Assembly (NCBI RefSeq): GCF_000010305.1
Contig: NC_012489.1
Location: 1,426,001 to 1,490,000 of the forward strand
Length of the DNA: 64,000 nt
DNA from: Gemmatimonas aurantiaca T-27
GTDB lineage: Bacteria; Gemmatimonadota; Gemmatimonadetes; Gemmatimonadales; Gemmatimonadaceae
Direction of reading: 5' to 3'
Under the pieces are notes generated by a model. That model saw nothing but the letters and a program-made list of their open reading frames with translations. It searched no databases and was not told the DNA's origin. Positions 31,922 to 38,735 of this stretch are shown in pieces. Position 1 is the stretch's first letter. Each line of letters starts with the position of its first letter. The position numbers were made by a program, and so were the translations under genes.

Positions 31922-33226
31922 TTATTCAGACATATAACCAATCTTGCTGCTTTCTTTCATCGTGACATACACCACCAGCGACCCTGCAATGCAGGCGGTC
32001 ACGTACCAGTAAAACCACTGTTCGTGCCCGATCGACTTGAACCACAAGGCGACATACTCCGCCGTACCGCCAAACAGCGACACCGTGATCGCATAGGGCA
32101 GTCCCACACCCAGGGCGCGAATGCTGGTGGGAAAGAGTTCAGCCTTCACCACGGCATTGATCGCGGTATAGCCGCTCACTGCGGTGAGGGCCAGCAGCAA
32201 CAAGCCAATGGCACCGCCCACGCTGGTCGTGTGCTCGAGTGTCGTGAGCAAGGGCACGGTGCCCAGCGTGCCGAGTACGGCAAAGGTGGTGAGCACGGGC
32301 CGCCGACCGATGCGATCGGAGATGGCGCCGACAATGGGCTGCAGACACACGTACACGGCCAGGGTCACGGCATTGATGAACGTGGCTTGCTGGGCAGTGA
32401 AGCCCACGGTGTTCACCAGAAATTTCTGGGCGTATGTCGTGAAGGTGTAGAACGCCACGGTGCCACCCGCGGTGAGGCCCACGACGGTCAGTACGGCACG
32501 TGGATGCTGGAGCAGCCCCCGAATGCTGGCCGCCGCCGATGTCGCCGGCCGTGTGGCGGCGTCACGCTGATAGTCTTCTGTTTCTTCGAGCGAACGCCGC
32601 ATCAGCACCGCGACCACCGCGCAGCAGGCACCGATCACGAACGGGATACGCCACCCCCACGCCAGCAATTGCTCGTGCGTGAGGATTCGCTGCAACAGCA
32701 GCAGCACCCCGAGTGCGATCAATTGCCCCGCAATCAGCGTGACATACTGAAAGCTCGACCAGAATCCGCGGTGGCGTTGTCCGGCCATCTCACTCAGATA
32801 GGTCGCACTCGCGCCATATTCGCCACCCACACTCAAGCCCTGCAGCAATCGCGCCAATACCAGCACCGTTGGCGCCAGCAATCCGATGCTCGCATAGCTC
32901 GGGGTGATGGCAATGAGCAACGAGCCCGCGCACATCAACAACACCGACAACGTCAGGGCGGCTTTGCGGCCATGGCGATCGGCATACCGACCCATCACCC
33001 AGCCGCCCAGCGGTCGCATGAAAAACCCCACCGCGAACACGGCGGCGGCGTTCAGTAGCTGCACCGTCTGGTTCGCCGGCGGAAAGAAACTCTTGGCGAA
33101 ATACAGCGAGAACGCCGAATAGGCGTACCAATCGTACCACTCCACCAGATTGCCGATCGATCCACCGATGATCGATCGCAGGCGCGATGGGCGCCGGTCG
33201 CCCGCGCCGCTGGATTCAGTGTGCAT
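31922..33226 (-). CDS. MFS transporter, metabolite:H+ symporter (MHS/ProP-KgtP) family
   Basis: A 434-residue, 12-helix carrier. The MHS signature is clear: IGGSIGNLVEWYDWYAYS at the start, FFMRPLGGWVMGRYADRHGRK (loop 2-3 motif), LLQGLSVGGEYGA, the EETEDYQ loop after helix 6, and a second GRRP motif in the loop 8-9. The family moves organic acids (alpha-ketoglutarate, citrate, shikimate) or proline/betaine with protons; the substrate is not assignable here. The ATG at 33226 leaves the cytoplasmic N-terminus short; a 65-codon extension is rejected. It follows the P-loop protein by 17 bp, so they are likely cotranscribed. Confidence 0.9.
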   Translation of the reverse strand: MHTESSGAGDRRPSRLRSIIGGSIGNLVEWYDWYAYSAFSLYFAKSFFPPANQTVQLLNAAAVFAVGFFMRPLGGWVMGRYADRHGRKAALTLSVLLMCAGSLLIAITPSYASIGLLAPTVLVLARLLQGLSVGGEYGASATYLSEMAGQRHRGFWSSFQYVTLIAGQLIALGVLLLLQRILTHEQLLAWGWRIPFVIGACCAVVAVLMRRSLEETEDYQRDAATRPATSAAASIRGLLQHPRAVLTVVGLTAGGTVAFYTFTTYAQKFLVNTVGFTAQQATFINAVTLAVYVCLQPIVGAISDRIGRRPVLTTFAVLGTLGTVPLLTTLEHTTSVGGAIGLLLLALTAVSGYTAINAVVKAELFPTSIRALGVGLPYAITVSLFGGTAEYVALWFKSIGHEQWFYWYVTACIAGSLVVYVTMKESSKIGYMSE

Positions 33227-33243
33227 ACGGGCGGGCAACAGGA

Positions 33244-34128
33244 TCAGAGAGAGGAAGTGGCGCGGGCAGGTGAGGCGTCGATCGTCCGCGCGAGATGGGC
33301 GAGGACATCGGCTTCGGTACGCAACAATGGTACGTCTTCCATCTCGATCACGTAGCCGTACCGCTCGGCGATGGCTTCGTACAGCGGCGTGCGGTGATCC
33401 AGGAGTTGCTCGAAGCCCCACACCGCGAAGTCATCGGGGTCGACCATCGCATCGTCACCGATACCCCGTTCCGTCTTGTACTCGCGCCATTTGGCATCGA
33501 GGAACCCGGGGTTGTAGTACATCGGCTTGGGATGCTTGCGGAACCGTTCCACCAGCATGCGCGCGTGGTCGGCGGTGCCACGGATGTACACCAGCATGGT
33601 GTGCTGCGAGAGGCATTGCAGCACCGCATCGTGGGGATCGTTCACATCCACCACTTCGCACAGGCTGCCGCCGGAATCGCTCACAAAGTGCGTGTAGCCG
33701 TAGATCTCGCGCGCCCGTTCGACAAACTCCGGGATATCCAGCAGGGCACTGATCTCCGCCTGGCGATGCTGCGCTTGTCGGCGGCAGTACTCGGCGTACG
33801 GAATGCCGCCCCGGGCTTCGTTACCCGGCTTGCCGAGGTAGGTGGACAGCGGGCTCAGGTTCTCGAAGGAGATGTTCGAGCGGATGTAGATGGAGTCCGA
33901 GCGCAGCAACTGGCGCAGGAACGGCACCTTCATCGCTTCACGCTTGAAGTTGTCGACGATGTGCTCGCCCATGTACCGCGTACCAATGCGGTAGTCCACC
34001 GAATACTGGAACCAGTCCTGCTTCTGCAGCAGACCGGCCAGGGTGGTCTTGCCCACTCCGGACATGCCGAAGAAGGTCACGGCATGTGCCGGCTGGTCCA
34101 GGAAGGCTTGGCCCGAGGAGAATCGCAT
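33244..34128 (-). CDS. Unassigned P-loop NTPase-like protein
   Basis: A 294-residue soluble protein with a clear Walker A, GMSGVGKTT (21-29), right after a hydrophobic strand (AVTFF). A Walker B-like FVSDSGGSLCEVVDV segment lies near 155-170, where the aspartate may be functional, and LVYIRGTADHA near 190 resembles the strand before a kinase lid. The rest is rich in conserved-looking aromatic blocks (YSVDYRIGTRYMGEHIVDN; MYYNPGFLDAKWREYK). No membrane segment or signal. I do not recognise the family; a nucleotide or small-molecule kinase/ATPase is plausible from the loop alone. The ATG at 34128 is used. It precedes the MHS transporter by 17 bp and diverges from the thioesterase. Confidence 0.65.
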   Translation of the reverse strand: MRFSSGQAFLDQPAHAVTFFGMSGVGKTTLAGLLQKQDWFQYSVDYRIGTRYMGEHIVDNFKREAMKVPFLRQLLRSDSIYIRSNISFENLSPLSTYLGKPGNEARGGIPYAEYCRRQAQHRQAEISALLDIPEFVERAREIYGYTHFVSDSGGSLCEVVDVNDPHDAVLQCLSQHTMLVYIRGTADHARMLVERFRKHPKPMYYNPGFLDAKWREYKTERGIGDDAMVDPDDFAVWGFEQLLDHRTPLYEAIAERYGYVIEMEDVPLLRTEADVLAHLARTIDASPARATSSL

Positions 34129-34208
34129 CGTGCTAAGTTCCGCCAGCGCGTCGGAGTCCTCAACCCCCCGGCGCTCTCGCCCCACGATCCGTCTATCCCA
34201 CACCCACG

Positions 34209-34637
34209 ATGTCCTTCGCCAAGCACGGTCTCCAGGTCTTCGAGATTCCCATCACCGTGCAGCCGGAGGACATCGACGACAACGACCACGTCAACAATGT
34301 GGTTTACCTGCGGTGGATCTTCGACGTGGCGCTGGCGCACTGGAACGTGAGCGCCCCTCCCGAGATGAAGCAGCAGTATGGGTGGGTCGCTACGCGGCAC
34401 GAAATCGACTATCGGCGGGAAGCCGTGCTGGGTGATGCCATCGTGGCCCACACGTGGATCGGTGGCGTCGATTCGCGGCGCTTCGAACGACACACCGAAA
34501 TTGTCCGGGTGAGCGATGATCACGTGCTGGCCCGCGGCAAGTCGCTCTGGACACTGCTTTCTCGGGATACGGGGCGCATCACCCGCATCCCCCCGGAGAT
34601 GATCGAACTGTTCAAGGCCTACATGCACCAGACCTGA
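34209..34637 (+). CDS. Acyl-CoA thioesterase, hot-dog fold (4HBT/YbgC-FadM type)
   Basis: A 142-residue single hot-dog domain. The N-terminal QPEDIDDNDHVNNVVYLRW block carries the 4HBT motif with the catalytic aspartate before HVNN. Later strands read RHEIDYRREAVLGD and RRFERHTEIVRVSD. It would hydrolyse acyl-CoA thioesters; chain-length preference is unknown. It diverges from the P-loop protein gene with about 80 bp between starts. A stem-loop (34636-34670) overlaps the end of the gene before the convergent TonB receptor. Confidence 0.87.
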   Translation: MSFAKHGLQVFEIPITVQPEDIDDNDHVNNVVYLRWIFDVALAHWNVSAPPEMKQQYGWVATRHEIDYRREAVLGDAIVAHTWIGGVDSRRFERHTEIVRVSDDHVLARGKSLWTLLSRDTGRITRIPPEMIELFKAYMHQT

Positions 34638-34690
34638 CCGGCGCACCACCGCGAGCCGGAGTGGCCGGTCTGCCGGGCGCGCGGCCGCGC

Positions 34691-36673
34691 TCAGAGATCT
34701 GCCGACAGTCGTACCACCAGTGTGCGACCGGCGGCGTGCGCAAACTCCTTGTATCGCGACATGAAGTCCTGGTATCGGGCGTCGAACAGGTTTCGGACAC
34801 TGACATCGATGTGGACCAGGCCGCGCGGTGTCATCCGGCTGAAGCCCGTCGAGGCGTGCACGGCGGTCCAGGCCGCGGGTGCGAAGTCATCGCGGAACGT
34901 GCGCGTCTGTCGTGCATTCCATTCGGCCGTCAGCGACGCCGACCGACCGGGCCCCTGCTGATCCCAACGCACCGATGACGTGGCGCGAAAGGGGGGCACG
35001 AAGGGCAGGGCGCTGCCATCGGTGGTGTTGCTGGCGCGCACCACATCGGCTGTCGATTGCACCGTGATGCCGTGCCCCACCGCCACCGCCAGTGCGGCCT
35101 CCGCACCCACGAGACGTGCGTTGCCCTGACGCACCTGTAGTGAGTCGAGTGCACGCCCGGGCTCACCCACAGGGGCAAGGTAGATGTAGTCCCGGATACG
35201 ATTCACGTAGCCGGTGAGCTCTCCCGATGCGACGCCTGATCGCAGACGGAGCCCCACGTCGGTATTGAGGCTGGACTCCACGCGCAGATCGGCGCGCCCG
35301 ATTTCGAACGCGCGTGTGCCTTCGTGAAAGCCGTTGGCAAAGAGATCCGATGCACTGGGCGCCCGAAAGCCACGTGCCACGTTGATCGCCAGCGACAGTG
35401 GCGACTCTGCGCGATACACGGCACCCAGCGTCCCCGTCATCGCGTTGAACTGCCGTGAGGTGGCAGCCAGACCGAGCACCGCATTGCCTGGCGTGGACAA
35501 CGAGCGCCAATCGTGTCGAGCGCCGGCCGAGAGCGACCATGCCCCGACGGTGGTCTGCTCGAGGGCATACACACCGAACGAACCCGTGCGGCTGTCCGGA
35601 ATGAGCGTGTAGCGGCCGAAGGTATTGAACTGCGTCTGCTGCACCGCTGTGCCTACCACGCCGGTCAGACCACGCCAGGGCGCATGGTGCCAATGCGCAA
35701 ACCCGGTGAGTGTGCGCGACGCCAAACCCAGCGTCACCTGTTGGGTGGTGGCATTGTCGAACTCGGCGCGACGGTTCTCTTCCCATCCGGCCTGCACCTG
35801 CAGCCGCTGTCCGCCGCCGCGCAGGTTGCTCTCCATGGTGAGACGATGCGTGCGAATACGCTGCCGTCCGTCATAGCCGGGAGCGGTGATCGGATCGTCG
35901 GCAATGCGAATGGTCTCGTCGCGCGTGGACGCCGTGACTTCCACATCACGTTGCTCACCATGCCACCCCGTGGTGCCTTCGAGATATCCGGTGAGGTTGC
36001 CCGTGTTGAGCACGGGACCGTTCGGGGTGCGCAGATCCCCAGCGCGTCGACCGGTACCACTGAGGCGCCACCCCAAGGCGCCACGGGCTCCTTCGCCGAC
36101 GAGCGTTGCCGACGGCGCTTGATTGGCCGAGTTGTAGGCCATGGCGATGCGGCCACGCAAAACACCGATGTCTCCCTCACCACGCGGCAGTGCCCGGCGC
36201 ACCACATTCACCACGCCCCCCAGTGCATCCGAGCCATACAGCACACTGGCCGGTCCCTTCACTACTTCCAGGCGTTCGGCATCCGCGCTTTCCACATTCG
36301 GTGAATGATCGTGACCCCACTGCTGGGTCTCGGTACGCTGGCCATTGGCGAGCGTGACCACGCGGTTGTTGGTGAGCCCGCGGATCACCGGCTTGCCGAT
36401 GCCCGTGGTCATGGAGAGCGAGCGCACCCCGGGGATCTGTTCGAGTGTCTCGCCCAGCGAGGCTCCCTGGTTTCTCCGTAGGGCCGCTCCGGAGAGCTGC
36501 GCCGTGGGCTGCGCGATACGGCGGGCATCGGTGGCGACCGCCGTCGCGGTCACCTGCATGGTGGGCAGCGCGCGAGCGGACGAGTCGCGCTGCACCGAAT
36601 CGCGGCGAGCGGATTGGGCCGCGAGTACGCCCGGGGTACAGGCCAGGAGAAATACAAGTTTGATGTGTTTCAT
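34691..36673 (-). CDS. TonB-dependent outer-membrane receptor, probably metal-related
   Basis: A 660-residue receptor: signal peptide (cleavage after VLAAQ), a TonB-box-like segment (PTMQVTATAV), plug (about 55-170) with LEQIPGVRSLS, PVIRGLTNNRVVTL, QQWGHDHSPNVES and ERLEVVKGPASVLYGSDALGGVVNV, then a 22-strand-type barrel to the C-terminus. The histidine-containing HDHSPN stretch in the plug apex recurs in receptors linked to zinc, manganese or iron uptake, but no ligand can be proved. Directly upstream, touching the start codon, lies an AT-rich palindrome (36675-36704) that resembles DtxR/MntR-type metal-repressor boxes. There is no good Shine-Dalgarno, so the mRNA may be nearly leaderless. 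Full length. Confidence 0.9.
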   Translation of the reverse strand: MKHIKLVFLLACTPGVLAAQSARRDSVQRDSSARALPTMQVTATAVATDARRIAQPTAQLSGAALRRNQGASLGETLEQIPGVRSLSMTTGIGKPVIRGLTNNRVVTLANGQRTETQQWGHDHSPNVESADAERLEVVKGPASVLYGSDALGGVVNVVRRALPRGEGDIGVLRGRIAMAYNSANQAPSATLVGEGARGALGWRLSGTGRRAGDLRTPNGPVLNTGNLTGYLEGTTGWHGEQRDVEVTASTRDETIRIADDPITAPGYDGRQRIRTHRLTMESNLRGGGQRLQVQAGWEENRRAEFDNATTQQVTLGLASRTLTGFAHWHHAPWRGLTGVVGTAVQQTQFNTFGRYTLIPDSRTGSFGVYALEQTTVGAWSLSAGARHDWRSLSTPGNAVLGLAATSRQFNAMTGTLGAVYRAESPLSLAINVARGFRAPSASDLFANGFHEGTRAFEIGRADLRVESSLNTDVGLRLRSGVASGELTGYVNRIRDYIYLAPVGEPGRALDSLQVRQGNARLVGAEAALAVAVGHGITVQSTADVVRASNTTDGSALPFVPPFRATSSVRWDQQGPGRSASLTAEWNARQTRTFRDDFAPAAWTAVHASTGFSRMTPRGLVHIDVSVRNLFDARYQDFMSRYKEFAHAAGRTLVVRLSADL

Positions 36674-36674
36674 G

Positions 36675-36704
36675 AATTTAAATTAGGCAAGACTAAATTT
36701 AAAA
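36675..36704 (-). promoter_or_regulatory. Candidate metalloregulator operator at the TonB receptor start
   Basis: An AT-rich inverted repeat, TTTAAATTAG-GCAAGA-CTAAATTTAAA, ends one base before the receptor start codon in a region that is otherwise GC-rich. The core TTAGGCAAGACTAA is close to the palindromic boxes of DtxR/MntR-family repressors. The same bases offer a plausible TAAATT -10 element, so a bound repressor would block initiation. No regulator gene is in the window. Confidence 0.55.
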
Positions 36705-36743
36705 CAAGGGCAAGCTCTCACGAGGGACACGGGGGTATCAACA

Positions 36744-36779
36744 CAACGCCCCGGCGTGCCGAAGCAGGCCGGGGCGTTG
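36744..36779 (-). terminator. Terminator-like hairpin after the aminotransferase
   Basis: A 12-bp perfect GC-rich stem (36744-36755 with 36768-36779, 12-base loop) starts 18 bases after the aminotransferase stop on the minus strand. The tail is TGTTGAT, so the T tract is weak. It insulates the TonB receptor downstream from aminotransferase transcription. Confidence 0.7.
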
Positions 36780-36797
36780 GTGTCTCGAAGGCGGGGG

Positions 36798-38066
36798 CTA
36801 GCGTCCGACCATCTTCTGCAAGCGACCTACCGCTTCCCGCACACTGGCCTCGTCCGGTCCGAACGAGAAACGCAGGTATTGGCGGAACCGCGATGTATGG
36901 TCCGCCCGCCGCTTGCCGGGATTGATGTCGAAAAAGATGCCGGGCACGGTGATCACCCGTTCCCGCAGGGCGGCCTCGAAGAAGGCCTCGCCGTCGTTGA
37001 ACGGGGCAGGCAGTGACGCCACACTGGCCCAGGCATAGAAGCCGCCTTCCGGTTCGTGCTCTACCGTGAGGCCGGCGGCGCGCAGTCCATCCACCAGAAT
37101 GCGACGCTTGCGCGCGAAGGCCTGATGAATGGCAATCACTTCCTGGTGTGCGTGCTGTGGATCGACCAGCGCACACGCGGCTTCCTGCAGCGGACGGTTT
37201 CCACCACCGTCGAGGAAGCTGCCGGCACTGGTGGCGGCTTCGATCACATCAGCGGGGCCCACAATCCAGCTCAAACGCCAGCCGGGGCAGCGCCAGCCCT
37301 TGGTGAGTCCATCGAGGATCACCACCGGGTCGCGATTCACGTCTTCCACGAACTCCGCAGCACTCACGGTGGTGCCTTCCATCAGTCCTTCATCCCACAG
37401 GTAGTGGGAGTAGAACTCGTCGAAGATCAGCGTGCAGCGCAGATCACGCGCTTCCTGCACCCACGCGGCGAGCGAACGGCCACGCAAGACCCGACCGGTG
37501 GGATTTGCCGGATTGGACAGCAACAACGCGCCGAGCCCGCGGCCCGTGATTTCACGTCGCAGGTCGCGCGCCGAGAGGGCGTAGCCGGTTTCGGGTTCCA
37601 GCAGCAACGGGATCGCACTGAACGTGCCGAAGATCTCGAGCAGTTCTTCGTACGCCGTATAGTCGGGCAATACGTGGCCAAGATTCACGTTGCCCAACGA
37701 TGCGACGACGCGGGTGAGCGACGAACGCCCGCCACCACAAATGCACACGTTCTCCGGGCCATACTGCGACGCCTTGCCCTGCCGATAGCGTGCATTGTAC
37801 AGATCGGCGACGGCGCGCCGCAGCGCGTCGATGCCGCCCACGGGAGCGTATTCGTAGTCGTCGGCGGCGATACGCACGTCGAGCGGCCGCGACGGGGCAC
37901 CAGGCAGCGGTCCGGTCTCAGGCTGGCCCTGCCCAAGATTGCACCAACCGTCGGTGCCGGCGCGATAGCCAAGTTCGCGCGCGCGATCCATCACGTAGAT
38001 GACACCGGTGCGTGGCACCGGGCGGAAGCCGGGAATGGCAGACGGAGGTGTGGTAGCGTCGATCAT
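36798..38066 (-). CDS. PLP-dependent class I/II aminotransferase
   Basis: A 422-residue fold-type I enzyme. Motifs: NLGQGQPETG and YEYAPVGGIDALRRAVADLY at the N-terminus, CICGGGRSSLTRV for cofactor phosphate binding, LLLSNPANPTGR with the conserved asparagine, LIFDEFYSHY with the aspartate and tyrosine, DGLTKGWRCPGWRLSW with the Schiff-base lysine, and a C-terminal RFQYLRFSFG-like arginine region that binds substrate carboxylate. It belongs to the aspartate/LL-diaminopimelate aminotransferase superfamily; the amino donor is not clear. A single-gene unit between the YdeI-like gene and the TonB receptor. Confidence 0.85.
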   Translation of the reverse strand: MIDATTPPSAIPGFRPVPRTGVIYVMDRARELGYRAGTDGWCNLGQGQPETGPLPGAPSRPLDVRIAADDYEYAPVGGIDALRRAVADLYNARYRQGKASQYGPENVCICGGGRSSLTRVVASLGNVNLGHVLPDYTAYEELLEIFGTFSAIPLLLEPETGYALSARDLRREITGRGLGALLLSNPANPTGRVLRGRSLAAWVQEARDLRCTLIFDEFYSHYLWDEGLMEGTTVSAAEFVEDVNRDPVVILDGLTKGWRCPGWRLSWIVGPADVIEAATSAGSFLDGGGNRPLQEAACALVDPQHAHQEVIAIHQAFARKRRILVDGLRAAGLTVEHEPEGGFYAWASVASLPAPFNDGEAFFEAALRERVITVPGIFFDINPGKRRADHTSRFRQYLRFSFGPDEASVREAVGRLQKMVGR

Positions 38067-38131
38067 GCCACAATGTAGTCAGTTCGGGGGCCACGCTGTC
38101 CGAACCACATCGTGCATGACAGCGCGGTGAC

Positions 38132-38725
38132 CTAGGGCAGACGCTCACCGCGTGCCGAACAGTCCATCAGCATGGTGAAGCGTTTTTCCCGTGTGTCTTC
38201 CCGCTTGGCGCTGATCACCCACCACACGGCCACTTTGCGATAGCTCGGCGCCTGTGCTTCGAAGAACGCCAACGCCTTCTTCTTCCGCCGGAATCGTCCG
38301 GCATAGGGCTCCGGCAATTCGACAGTGACTTGTTCGAACGCATAGATGCCCACCTTGTTGCCGGTGCGCGCTTCGAACGCCCGGCGTCCGGCGTCGGTCA
38401 TGCGACCCGCCGCTTCCAGCTCTTCGACGTGCTTCACGTTCACCGCGCTCCAGATACTGCCCACTCTTCGTGGTGTGAAGCGAATCGTGTAGCGCGTCTC
38501 GTCGACACGTTTGCGCACGCCATCGATCCAGCCAAAGCACAGCACCTCGCGGACCGACTCGGTCCACGTCATGCTGGGTATCCCACTGCCGATTTTGTGG
38601 AATCCCACCAGTAGCTCACTCGTCTCCGCGTGATGGCGTTCCAGCCATGCCCGAAACTCCGCAGCCGAGGCGAAATACATCGCCTCGGCTGCGGGGGAAA
38701 CGCGTGCGGTCTTTTTCGCCGTCAC
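38132..38725 (-). CDS. YdeI/OmpD-associated (OmdA) family protein
   Basis: A 197-residue cytoplasmic protein. The N-terminal part MYFASAAEFRAWLERHH...ELLVGFHKIGSG and SVREVLCFGWIDGVRKRVD, then RFTPRRVGSIWSAVNVKHVEELEAAGRM, followed by a C-terminal KKKALAFFEAQAPSYRK...WVISAKREDTREKRF block match the YdeI/OmdA family. E. coli YdeI is linked to peptide/polymyxin resistance, but the molecular role is unknown. A GTG ten bases after the S9 peptidase stop gives the typical KKT-containing N-terminus; an ATG at 38680 is the alternative. A second YdeI-type protein is at 45184. Confidence 0.82.
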   Translation of the reverse strand: MTAKKTARVSPAAEAMYFASAAEFRAWLERHHAETSELLVGFHKIGSGIPSMTWTESVREVLCFGWIDGVRKRVDETRYTIRFTPRRVGSIWSAVNVKHVEELEAAGRMTDAGRRAFEARTGNKVGIYAFEQVTVELPEPYAGRFRRKKKALAFFEAQAPSYRKVAVWWVISAKREDTREKRFTMLMDCSARGERLP

Positions 38726-38735
38726 GATGATGCGA

